DNA of 64,000 nucleotides from the NCBI RefSeq assembly GCF_905220565.1, contig NC_059404.1:9700472-9764471 (forward strand). Direction: 5' to 3'. A program made the position numbers and the translations under genes. Origin of the DNA: Melitaea cinxia. Its lineage: Eukaryota > Arthropoda > Insecta > Lepidoptera > Nymphalidae. Below, in pieces: positions 1 to 11,409 of the stretch. Below the pieces are notes generated by a model. That model did not search any database. It worked only from the letters and a program-made list of their open reading frames with translations, and was not told the origin of the DNA. Position 1 is the stretch's first letter. The number at the start of each line of letters is the position of its first letter.

Positions 1-880
1 AAAACCGTTTAATATGTCAAAAAACTGATAATTAACATCAACAGAGAGAAAGCAGACAGTTGTAGACTGTGTTGACGAATACTTAAATCAAATACAATAA
101 TTAATCGTTATACTCTAGAAAATATTTTTCTTTTCAACATCTTGCCGAATTCATGAAGCTTCGTACTTCCATTTATTTACCATAAAAAATGACGGTCGCA
201 CAATGAAATATTTATATCCGAAAATTTAAAATAATTTAAACAATTTTTTTTTTAACCGTAACTTTATAAATATTCTTTAATATTTTGTGTATTTAAAATT
301 AAAAATCATTATTATATTTACAAAAAAGATTAAGTACATTAAAATTAACTATTGTATCATGAACTGTCACAACTCGAAATGTTATTTATGAATACAAATA
401 CAAAGAAATAAATTAGGAATAATTCAAACAAAAATGACAATAAAGGCTTTTGATACTGTAATTTAAATTTATAAATACTTGGCTTTTATAATTATACTCT
501 TATGCTTTGTAGATTTATATAACTAAATGTGGCGTATTTCTATCGAAAACATTTCTACAAACAGTTTTTAATATCAGCAAAACTTTACGATAGAAAACCC
601 GAAAATGGCGGTGAACTAATATTAGGTAATGTCAAAAACTACCAAGTTAATTGTTTGCTTCGCTAGAGCGCGCCCATTCCATCATATGCTCATGACATCC
701 GGGTTCTAAAAATGTAATGTTCGATGTAGAGCAAAATAATTCGATATTTTTAACCAGTTTCGATATTAGAGAAAATTATTGGTTATATTGATACTTGTAT
801 TTTTTAATAGGTTAGTGTCTGTTCTTAAATTGTTATTATTCATGAAATAATTCATCATTCATCATCTGTAATGATGAATT
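1..880. other. AT-rich intergenic sequence, nothing recognised
   Basis: No open frame longer than background, no splice-bounded exon and no repeat recognised from elsewhere in the window. Poly-A and poly-T runs are scattered through it. Confidence 0.5.
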
Positions 881-884
881 ATTG

Positions 885-1264
885 CGTGTAAGCGCCTGAA
901 ACACCGTTGGTTTGCAGGTTCGATTCCCGCTCGGGGTCATCATTACAGCCTATACAGTCCACTGCTGGACATAGGCCTCCACAAGTTTACGCCAAAAATA
1001 ACGTGAACTCGTGTGTTTTGCCCATAGTCACCACGCTGGGCAGGGCGGGTTGGTGACCGCAGTACTGGCTTTGTCGCACCGAAGACGCTGCTGTCTGTCT
1101 TCGGCATGTGTATTTCAAAACCAGCAGTTGGATGGTAATCCCGCCACCGGTCGGCTTTTTAAGTTCCAAGGTTGCAGCGGAACTGTGTTATCCCTTAGTC
1201 GCCTCTAACGACACCCACGGGAAGAGAAGGGGTGGCTATATTCTTTAGTACCGTAGCCACACAG
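885..1264 (-). mobile_element. SINE-like head plus LINE/SINE tail repeat
   Basis: Positions 920-942 contain a tRNA B-box-like string (ggttcgattccc), suggesting a tRNA-derived SINE piece. From about 947 to 1264 the sequence is the reverse complement of the repeat at 34764-35087. It includes the 'ccactgctggacataggcctcc' tail that is also the 3' end of the RTE element at 55042. The short open frames here belong to the repeat, not to a gene. Confidence 0.7.
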
Positions 1265-2520
1265 TACGAAATAATTAAATATGTCCAATTAAAATATAAA
1301 ATTTTAAAAATATGTGTATTAATTTGAATAATATAAACATGGTAATTATATTAGTATTACCAACCTAACAAAAATTAAATACTTCGTCGGCTCCAAATTT
1401 AAACAAATTAATTATAAGTCCGCAAAGTATTCAAGACATATAGACGCAACGCAAAATATTTTCAAGTTACACGTACAAGTACACTAACTTCTATAGAACA
1501 AAATCTCTTAAAATTTTGTCGGAAGAAATGTGATCGAAATTTTGGAACAAAGCGATTCCATCAAACACAAACTTTAGAGGAGTTTGGAAAAACTAATCAC
1601 CTGCTGTATGAGGCCCGTCTTTGCTCTGCTGCGGAAATGAGAAACGAATTGTGGCGAAATCGAGCCGAGACGAAGTCTGTTGGACTAAAGAAAATCCTTG
1701 TGATATTTTGATTTACAAGTTTGACATTAAATGGTGATACCATGCAAAATAATAAAATGAGCAACGTTTTTTATTGTTTCATATCCAAATTATTTATTCC
1801 CTTTATGATTTCAATACCATGTAATCATACTCTTTTCAAACTTTTCCCAACTTAATTACAACGTAGAATTATGACAAAAAAATAATTAGTATTTATTAGT
1901 TATGTTATAATAATCAAAGATTACGTCGCCATGCCATATCACCTACATGCCTGTTCTACTTATTATACAAGCCTATTAAAACTCAATTCTCTCATTCTTT
2001 TAATCTGATATGTACTAAAGTATTTCTTGACTAAATTAAACTCTCTAGTTAAAATTTTAAGAGTTAATTCTGACATTTAATTTAATTTTCATATAAAATT
2101 AGTCTTAAGCGTTTTAATTAATTATAAGCGGGACACTGTTATAAAGTCCATAAGGCAAAAGAGTTAAAAACTTGGCAAGATCTCGTTAATATTTGATGTC
2201 AAACCACAAAGTTTATCAGCAGTAAGAAAGGGTCTTTGAGGGTAAACCTTACAGAGTTTTGTTATGGCTAGTTTCAGCAAGTAGCTGAGGGGCAATTTAA
2301 ATATATACTAAAATAAATATATACATGAATTCACTAACATTTAACTATGTATATTAGCTCAATTTAATATTTTATTTGTATTATTCAAACTTTTCAACTT
2401 GTTCTTTGAGAATTAACGTTTTACTTGAATATTAGAACAGTCGATAGTTGTCAACTACATACATTTAAAATTTACTAGTGGTCGCCCAGTGGTCGAATTT
2501 CGACCATAATTAAACTAAAT
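1265..2520. other. Intergenic, no gene seen
   Basis: AT-rich. A slightly less AT-rich block at 1540-1720 has no open frame that holds across it and no recognised family. Confidence 0.4.
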
Positions 2521-2522
2521 TA

Positions 2523-3135
2523 TTAACCGACTTCCAAAAAAGGAGGAGGTTCTCAATTCGACTGTATATTTTTTTTTTATGTATGTTACATCAGAACTTT
2601 TGACCGGGTAGACCGATTTCGACGAATTTTGTTTTAATCGAAAGGTGGTGTGTGCCAATTGGTCCCATTTAAATTTATTTGAGATCTAACAACTACTTTT
2701 CGAGTTATATCTAATAATGCGTTTTTACTTGACGCTTTTTTCGTCGACCTACGTTGTATTATACCGCATAACTTTCTACTGGATGTACCGATTTTGATAA
2801 TTCTTTTTTTTTTGGAAAGGGGATATCCCTAGTTTGGTACCGTAATAAGGAAACTAGGATCTGATGATGGGATCCCAGAGAAATCGAGGAAAACTCTTGA
2901 AAATCCGTAATAACTTTTTACTGGGTGTACCGATTTTGATAATTTTTAATTTAATCGAAAGCTGATGTTTATCATGTGGTCACATATAAATTTTATCGAG
3001 ATCTGATGACTACTTTTTGAGTAATTTTTGATAACGCGTAGTTGCTTGACTATTTTTTCGTCGATCTACGTTGTATTACTTGTCGATGTAATTGAAGTCG
3101 GTTTTTTTTTTCGTTTGCGAGCAAACACAATTATA
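2523..3135 (+). repeat. Dispersed repeat family A, copy 1
   Basis: Begins 'aaccgacttccaaaaaagga' and ends 'gcgagcaaacacaattataa'. Near-identical copies lie at 49800-50405 (+), 62214-62600 (-) and 62601-63210 (-), with shorter copies at 10984-11400 (-) and 54205-54430 (+). The unit has an internal approximate duplication: the motif 'ggtgtaccgattttgataat' and the Tcgtcgacctacgttgtatta-type motif each occur twice. No coding capacity or terminal inverted repeat is seen, so the class is not assigned. A short (TG)n microsatellite follows at 3163-3181. Confidence 0.75.
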
Positions 3136-3181
3136 AGGTTGAACATTATACAAAACAGTATATATGTGTGTGTGTGTGTGT

Positions 3182-4200
3182 TTCAAATGCATAGTAGTTG
3201 TGTAATGTTTTCTTTATAAATTTAATGTATTATTTATTTGTAATTTTAAAAAAATATTAGCATTCTGAATTTTTTCTCTCTATAAACGTATATTAATAAC
3301 GTATTCTTTCTCTCTATAAATATAAGTATACGAAATTTTATACTCCTCCGTCCGCGTAATTTTCGTAAAAAGGGGTACAAAGTTTCTGCTTAATGTATTA
3401 ATATTTAGATAAAATGTTATTTACGGAAAAATAATGACTAGATATACCATTTTGTATGATAATTATTTGTTTATGTAGCAACCTGTCAAAAAGAAGAAAG
3501 ACCCTTGTTTTCTGAACAAAGCTTGAAGTTAATGAAAATAGTTTTCGGGCTATTTCAAAGATCAATTTTGTATGGAACTTTAATTAAGATTTTTTTGTTT
3601 AATATTTTACATTATTTAATGCTGTAGAAGTTTGGTATAACTTCTTTATACATATTGTCCAGGCTACTTTAGTGACGAAGATAAAACGTAGTATACCGGG
3701 GTCGGTGGAAAATTGATGGTCCGTGATTCAGTCGAGAGCTGGATAGAATTTTTATTAAAGGCCGGATAAGCAAGTAAAAAGTACTCCCAGCAATTTTTAA
3801 AATTCATACGGCTTCCAAATTTGTATTTAGGAAATATAGTTTATTGAAAAAATTTCGGTCGCTAACCTATTACGGTAGTATACGGACAAAAAATCATTTC
3901 TATTTAATTTGATTTGCTTTTTGTTTACTTTATTATTTAGTTTTTTGGAAACATTTATTATGAAATATGTTTAAAATTTTGCTCTTTATTATCTTTAGCT
4001 TTATGTGTGTGATTTTAGTTTTTAAAATGAACGATTTCGAATGCATCCTGTTTCAAAATGACAAATATATATGTAGGGAATTGCACCTGAGCGGTGTTGG
4101 AGTCATATACATAACGTGTTAAACGATATATACGACAAGCAGCACAAACGAAGTACAATGACGTAACTAAAGACGTAGCTGGGTCTGCAACTGGAAAGCC
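3182..4200. other. Intergenic, no gene seen
   Basis: AT-rich, with no recognisable exon, RNA gene or repeat copy. Confidence 0.4.
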
Positions 4201-4204
4201 TATA

Positions 4205-4500
4205 GACAATCGGTTTGATCTTGCAGTCGAGATCGTTTTTACGTACTCCTTTTTGAAAATAACGTGTGAAAGTCGCGGAACAGAGCATGAGTGCACTTTC
4301 CTCAGCACCGGAACTAAAGTGGAGTCAGTTGCCTATGTCGTTAAGCGTCAGTTCGTATCGTTTGTTGATCTTGCAATCGAGATCGTTTTTACGTACTTCT
4401 GTTCGAAAATAACGTGTGAACGTTGCGGAACGGAGCATGAGCGTACTTTTCGCAGCGCCGGAGTTAAGGTGGAATCAAACGTGGAGCTCTAAGGTATTAT
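4205..4500 (+). repeat. Repeat family B, two tandem units
   Basis: Two diverged direct copies of a ~160-bp unit, each running from 'gttgatcttgca' through 'gatcgtttttacgtact' to 'aaaataacgtgtgaa' and 'gcggaac'. A third, single copy lies at 45379-45530. The 79-residue open frame at 4253-4492 runs through both units and carries a duplicated CxxCGTEH-like string. The homologous copy at 45379 does not keep the frame, so coding is unlikely. A reversed RTE-tail fragment follows at 4583-4628. Confidence 0.6.
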
Positions 4501-4681
4501 AATATCTCTAAATAACAAAAGCTTAATCTCAAAACTGTAACGATATCTGCTTAACCACTGGGTTCACACGATAATCGTCGGGGAGCCCTATGTCCTGCAG
4601 TAGACTGCAATAGGCTGAAGTGATGCACGGGTGCAATGCTGATACTAAATATACCAAAGAATGTCTTTATTTATAGTGTCG

Positions 4682-5022
4682 CTTCAGCCTGTAATTTCCC
4701 ACTACTGGATATAGGTCTCTTTCCCCATGCAGGAGAAGGATCAGAGCGGAATCCACCACGCTGCTCCAATGCGGGTTGGCAGATATATTCCCTACTATGA
4801 GTAACGATCGCTATCAGGTGTGCATGATAACAACCGGGACCGACGGCTTAACGTGCTCTCCGAGGCACGGTGGAGAGACCCACAAAGACTGCACAAACAC
4901 TCAGACCACGGCAAACATCTGTATGGCCAATAGAAATGTTTGTTATATGCGGGGATCGAACCCGCAACCGCCAGCGCAACAGGCACAATCCGTGGCTGTG
5001 ACCGTTGCGCCAACGCGACGTC
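4682..5022 (-). mobile_element. tRNA-derived SINE (family 1), near full length
   Basis: On the minus strand the element starts with an A-box-like 'ttggcgcaacggtcacagcc', followed by a B-box-like 'ggttcgatccc' (plus-strand complement near 4955-4965). It runs through a body of about 250 bp and ends in the 'atgtccagcagtgg'-type tail shared with RTE elements. The closest relative in the window is 52001-52281. Pieces occur at 5115-5190, 7555-7720 (degenerate), 41059-41193, 45776-45860 and 50475-50612. RNA polymerase III promoter boxes are visible; activity is inference. Confidence 0.8.
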
Positions 5023-7520
5023 TAAAGACAATAATGAAAATAATCGTAGAATTATTTTTTGATTTTCGCCATGTGATGTAACTTGAATAGAAAGTAATGG
5101 AGCTTAAAATATTACGCTGCAGCCTGTAATATCCCACTTCTGGGCAAAGGCTTCTTTCCCCGTGTACTTCTTGCGTCCGGTTATACATTCTGAACTTGTC
5201 TAGTATAATATTGAATAAAACGTTAGAAAAACTAATGATTTCGTCAATTACAACCATTTTGCACCGCATAATGGCCGATTGCCAATTCATTTACACATAA
5301 AGGCAATGTTAGTTATTATATGCATTCACTAACGAGGTTGGTGTATAATGTCTGATCACTATCATTAAGCTATTTGTAGTTCAATATTTTGTTGGCTATT
5401 GGAAATAGTCATTGAATTATATTGCGGCGTTGATTACAATGTGGCCGTTTGTTAAAACGAACAAATTACGTAAATACGCGTTTGTTTGTTTACAATTGCT
5501 TTAGAAATAAATTTCTATTGACTCTATAAGCATTGTTTATTTTCTTTTGCTGCCCTTTATAAATAAATTTTGGTGCATAGTAAATTTGATTTGATTTTTC
5601 ATAATTTTAATAAAACGTTTTATTAATATTAAGGATTCTTGAACTAAGTTAATATGTACTTATTGCAGTCTTTTATTAATAGCTAACTTTTATTATTATG
5701 TTGGTGTAATGCAATATCATGCCTTAGTAAAAAGACGATAGCAATGTTATCTTAAAAAAGTGATTGAAGCCTTTTTTCTGTCTAGATTAGTCATTTCTGA
5801 ACTAATACTCATCACAGATTCACACTTATTTCAGAGCAAGTTGTGACAGATTTTCAACCCTGAAACTTTCATTTCCAAACTCTAAATAAAAGGTAAAAAA
5901 TACGTTTTAAACACCCCTATAAACTTTAGCAATAATAGAGCTATTATGGGTGAATTCTCTAAAATACAACTCGTACATACTTTGCTCGAAACAGCGCACG
6001 GTGCAAAAAAACGGCGTAGAAAGCTACTGTTCTATTCATTGTTGTATTAAAATCAACAGCCAAAGCAAACTAAGCCATCTCTACAGACTGATGTTGCAAT
6101 TGTTTATGAAATTACTATACGCCAGGTGACTTATCTTCTCGTTTGCTAGCTATTGTCAGAATAAAAGTATTTTTTTTGTGATGGCAAACATGAGTGCAAT
6201 GCACCTGATTGAGCGGTTACCATAGCCAGCAGTTATCAACACTACTCTCAACCATCACCAGGAAGCTCTTGCTACAAAGGATTCATAACAAAAATATAAA
6301 GCAACATGAGATATTGTTTGGCTATATCTGCGGTGAGTTAAAAATACTTTTCAAGTAATATACAAAATATATTATTATAAAAGTTGTTAAATTCCTATAG
6401 ATAGATATATGTATACAATAGAGATACCACTTAAGGACGCGAGAACGAAAGATCTACTTTTTCCAAGTACCAATGAAATTGATAAGGCGCACAATTTGTC
6501 AGCAGCTGTAGTTGAATGGTGGGCTTCACTTGTGTATCTTGTTGAATTGCCTTTTATTTATTGTGGCTTACCGTGAAAGTGGTGCCTGATTGAGTTTAAA
6601 TCGCGCGATTGATTTTTATATTAAAAAAAAAAAAAAAACAGTTTATTATACATAATTCACGTATTTTAAATAAAATATCGAAAAACTTGTATCAAACGTG
6701 ACTCAAAGTTATAACGAAATTCTTTCAGTAAAGCATATTTTTTGCCCGTAAAGTTATTTTAGTTTATATGTTTTAGAAATAAAGGTTAAATAATCTAAAA
6801 AAATTATTGCCGCGCATTTATTGGTCACGTCAGTCAAACCTTAAAAATGTATACCTAATTAATTGGTGAACACTTTATGAACAAAAACAAATTACCTTAC
6901 CAAAACGTTATGAGAAAACCTATTTATAAGTCTGGAACTAAATAAATAAAATAAGTATATATTAAATTGGAAAAATCAAAATACGCAAATTACAACAATA
7001 TGTTATGATATCATACGGTTTCATTGTCCACTATGTATAAAGTTATAAGGATTAAAATTATAATTAAATAAAATTTAACCTAGTCACTTGCATACCAAAC
7101 TTATTGATACTTATTGATGATGATGAACACACCTGGAGCCATAACTGTACTTTAATAAGCAATTTGTATGTGCATTTATTTTATGAGGTTCGTATTTAAA
7201 TTTTATATTAAATTTATGTATGGTTATTTCTCGCTCGTAGATAGTTACGGGTAACCTACATTCACATAGTTCATACTCAACAATTTCCTACAAGCAAATA
7301 CTTGACTGCGTTGCCTGGGGCGGTTCCCTGTATGTTGCAACCACCGGAATGACAACATAAACTGAATTCCGAGTATGTCAGATAATACGGAATAATAACT
7401 ATAACACGTATATATATACAAAATATGATAATCTTCTTATAGATAGACTTACATTACAAAAAATTTTAGTTTAATTTAAAAAAAATATTTATCATATAAA
7501 GTACTCAATTTAATTAAGCT
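5023..7520. other. Intergenic with a SINE tail fragment
   Basis: Holds a short family 1 SINE tail at about 5115-5190 and a poly-A run near 6625. Otherwise AT-rich, with no supported gene. Confidence 0.4.
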
Positions 7521-7554
7521 GGATGTGCCTGCAATTGTTCCACTGCCGCGCCAA

Positions 7555-7720
7555 AGGGTCTTCTTCATATAGTAGAAGGTTTGAAGCATAATCCATTATA
7601 ATACTCCGCTACTACAGGTTGACACGTAGTTTCCATAACATGAGTAACGAACGCTATCAGAATAAAAATCCGGTACAGCACCTTTACTTGCTCACCGAGG
7701 CACAGGGGGGATATCCATAA
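7555..7720 (-). repeat. Degenerate SINE family 1 fragment
   Basis: The strings 'atgagtaacgaacgctatcag' and 'ctcaccgaggcacagggggg' align in order with the SINE at 4682-5022, but the flanks are eroded and the tRNA-like head is missing. Confidence 0.5.
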
Positions 7721-7723
7721 GGG

Positions 7724-7766
7724 GTTCTAGCCTGAATGTATATTACATATACATCCAGGCTAGAAC
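7724..7766. repeat. Short palindrome with 20-bp arms
   Basis: Arms at 7724-7743 and 7747-7766 are reverse complements except for one position, with a 3-base spacer (tac). It lies immediately after the degenerate SINE fragment. Confidence 0.85.
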
Positions 7767-7769
7767 AAA

Positions 7770-10700
7770 TATTTTTTAAATACAAATATTTGCCCAAGTG
7801 GAAGTCAAGCCCACATTTTGCCGGCGTTAAAGTGACTACCTTATATATTGTTGATAATGATATATCAAGCAAACTCCTTATTGTGAAGTGGTACATAATT
7901 CTTTTATTTAACATTATATTATTTCCAATATATCATCAATTTCAATCAAATTATGCTAGCGATGTTCGCAGAACGGGTCTTTAACAGTCTATCAGTAACC
8001 AAATGAATATTTTCTTGCAAATTAATTAGGGAATCACAGTCTTACTATTTATAATAGATAAAAATATTATCAACAAATATGAAAATTATCCTGTTTTATT
8101 TATAAATCCTTGTGTTACAAACTATGAAAATTTTAAAAACTTACACAGCACTACAAATTTTTATCCGACAATTTTCGAAATTTAAATAAAAAGAAAATAT
8201 GTTTAACAACAACTTCTACGTGGAAAAATTCAGACTGGCCCCATATATAACTCAAATATTTTTTATTGATTTTCGAAATTCTAACACAGTTGATGTATGA
8301 TTTATATTATGCAGGTGTACTAAAAATTTACAATAATACTTTAGTACACGCCAATATTTTTAGTAATTTTTATTGCGTGTTTGAATTAAAAAATAAAATA
8401 AAAATTAAAAATATTTTATACTCCAAGAAATTTCATACCAAACTAAAATTATTTTTCATTACATTATTCATTCATTCATATCTTGTAAATTTAATCTCGC
8501 CATTAAACCCAATCAAGTGCAAGTCATAGAGTTTGGAAGTTGCTATAAAAAGGTTCTACAAATCTTTCATTAAGAATTTTAAAGAAATTACTTTCAAAGA
8601 GTGTTAATTTTTGTTTTTAATCACTTCCTCGCCAACACCACTTAAATCAAATTACTTTACCTATTCTAAACACTTGCTGGGCCTGTATAAAAGTTAGTAA
8701 ATAATTTTAAGACTGTTGCATTTTTTCCATAAATAAGGCACTTCTTGTCGCTCGGTGAGAAGAAATAACGCCTAATACTTTAAAATGAGAAGAGGTGTTT
8801 GATTGTTTGTTCCGTTAAATTAGACATTTGAATGCTGTAATAGAAAAAAACTGTACCACGAATACATATGTAGTACGTTTTTTTTATTAAAAAGTAAATG
8901 ATTTGATGATAATACATTTAAACGTTATACCCTCGGTTATACCATTGATGATCGATGATTTTTCTTATTATTATTATTCCATTCATTTTCATTTCCATTA
9001 TCAAGCTAGAAAAAAATATATTTTTAATTAGGTTATATTTTTAAATACATTAGTAAAAGTATTTCGAATTTATCTAAACCTAAATAAATCCTTTAAAAAA
9101 AAATTGTCCAATAACAAATAGAGACTAAATGTTAATAATTTGTTTTTTTCTAATTAAAATTTAAAAAGCTTTCCGAAGAAACAACAGATAATTTTCGAAA
9201 TAAAAAATTGGAAAAAAAACTCTTTGTAATCGAGAAATATTAATCAACGATAAACAGGGTAACAATCTATTTGTTGAAATTTACATAAAATCATCGAAAA
9301 TTTTGTAGATTTCTTTCATAAACTCCTCCATAAAACTTTTGTTATGAGAGTAATTAATTCAGAAGAATGCAAATTTTTCTTTTAATCGCTTTTTATAGCC
9401 GCAACTTTTATCTACTTTGTTTGAATTACTTTAGCTTGAACAGTTCGCGGTACCGAGATTCTTTTAACAAATTATATTTTATAAAAAATAGTCTTAAAAA
9501 CTCGTAATCCTTTATAAACAATAATGTGTGAAATGTGTGAAAATTGCGAAATATAAAGACTATAAGGTGATAAATACAGTGGAATCGTATACTTGTTTGA
9601 AAATGATATATGAGATAAATTATACATTAAGCGTCTTAAATCTGTAGCCTTTCAAGCGGCGGCTGTTTTCAATACACCTTCAAATTGCTCCATTAAAAGT
9701 TTCCGAACTGCCTTTAACGCAAATTGTTAACGGTTCTTGACTATCGAATACTAAACGATAACAAGATTTTAGGATTATCTGAAATTCTTGCCCATTATGA
9801 TCATTATTGCGGATTTACTTTGTAAAGATATTTATAGTTAAAAATACCTACACGAATCGAGAACCGTTTCTCACTTACAACTCCGAGCTATAGCCAAGTT
9901 CAGTTTACTTTCCTTTTAATCTATACCTACTAATTGAATCTAAGCAAAACTTTACAGAAGACGAGCGTCATTTATGTTATGTTACGATTATGGCCAACGG
10001 TTGGCTGACACTAACTGGAAACAGAATTTTTTGCCAAAATCGGCCTGAACCGAAACGAAATGTTTATTTATTTATTTTTTTAATCAAGGCTCGTCAACGC
10101 AAGGTACACAGCAAACTATTTAGCATACTTACATTTTGTTAAAATGTTCGTGTACCCGCAATTACAGATGGGTACAGCATTTACAATACTGACGCTCGGA
10201 TAATTAATCAAATAGTAATACATACTATTGTTCAGTCAGTCATTACTCAAAACTTTTCAAACGTATTGGTAAATGGAAACTGCAAGGATGATATGCTAAA
10301 AAAAACGTAAAACGTGAAATTCTACTTGTATTGGAGTAACAATAAACGTTACACAGGCTCAAGTCAATTAGGATATCTAGACACATTTTCGTTACAATTA
10401 AATGTAACTTATAACAAAAATCTTTCCTTTATTTAGCCAATAAAAAGCTTCTAGGCTAGAAGTAACATGTGTAAGTAAGTATATTAATACTTACGTATAC
10501 GTAATTTAACACGTTTATTCAATTCCTACCATTTGTTTACACTCTCATATATAAAAAGGTAAAAATTATATATAGTTCGAATTTTTAGTTGTTAATAAAG
10601 CAAAGAACCATAGGTAGACAAAATTCCAAAAAACGCTAATTTTATTATAAAACATATTATATATTTGTACTTATAACTATTGAATATAATTTAAAGCCCT

Positions 10701-10980
10701 TATATTTTTCTTACTAAGAGTATGTACTCTATTAAATGCATTCATATCTCTGAAAAAAAAAAATTTAGTTATGTTATATATAAAACAGATTTTTCGTTAT
10801 TTGAATAAAAATTATCAACACGTGTGGTTAATCAATACAATTCAAATGAGCGCTGGCTGTACGATACATACATATGTATGCATGTTCGATACGAAACTTT
10901 GTACCTAGGTCGAGAATGTTTATTTAGCATCTAGTTTTTTTTTAAGTTTACCGTTCCGATGTACCATAATTGTTTGCTGG
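7770..10980. other. AT-rich intergenic sequence
   Basis: Very AT-rich, with low-complexity short open frames only (for example 8266-8529, dominated by Lys, Asn, Phe and Leu). Contains repeat family C at 9640-9780 and a LINE-tail-like block near 10060-10200 beginning with a TTTA run. Confidence 0.4.
9640..9780. repeat. Repeat family C, copy 1
   Basis: Shares 'caccttcaaattgctccat' and 'gcaaattgttaa' plus flanks, in the same order and spacing, with 27040-27175. A more diverged version lies at 29265-29430. Total recognisable length is about 130-150 bp. No class assigned. Confidence 0.6.
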
Positions 10981-10983
10981 CAA

Positions 10984-11400
10984 TCGAAAAAAACCGACTT
11001 CAATTACATCGACAAGTAATACAACGTAGGTAGACGAAAAAATTGTTAAGTAAATACGCATTATCAAAGATTTACTCCAAAAGTTGTAATCAGATCTCAA
11101 TGAAATTTAAATGTAACGACATGATAAATATCGGCTTTCTATTATATTAAAAATCATCAAAATCGGTACACCCAGTAAAAAGTTATGCGGATTTTCGAGG
11201 GTTTCCCTCGATTTCTCCAGGATCCCATCATCAGATCCTGGTTTCCTTATCATGGTACCACACTTAGGATCACCTTTCTAACAAAAAAAGAACTATCAAA
11301 ATCGGTTCATAAAAGACGAAGTTATCCCCGAATATACATAAAAAAATATACGGTCGAATTGAGTAACCTCCTCCTTTTTTTAAGTCGATTTAAAACTATG
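10984..11400 (-). repeat. Dispersed repeat family A, partial copy
   Basis: Reverse-complement match to about two thirds of the family A unit, from the 'cgacttcaattacatcgacaa' end to 'gaggtt...ttaagtcgattt'. The open frame at 11185-11409 lies inside the repeat and is not a gene. Confidence 0.75.
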
Positions 11401-11409
11401 CTCAAATAA

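Noticed and set aside
6306..6335. ATG followed by MRYCLAISA and GTGAGT, resembling a short first exon of a secreted protein
   Set aside because: No downstream coding exon can be found within several kilobases, and nine codons are not evidence.
8266..8529. 87-residue frame in AT-rich DNA
   Set aside because: Composition is that of random AT-rich sequence (Lys, Asn, Ile, Phe, Leu), with no splice sites or family.
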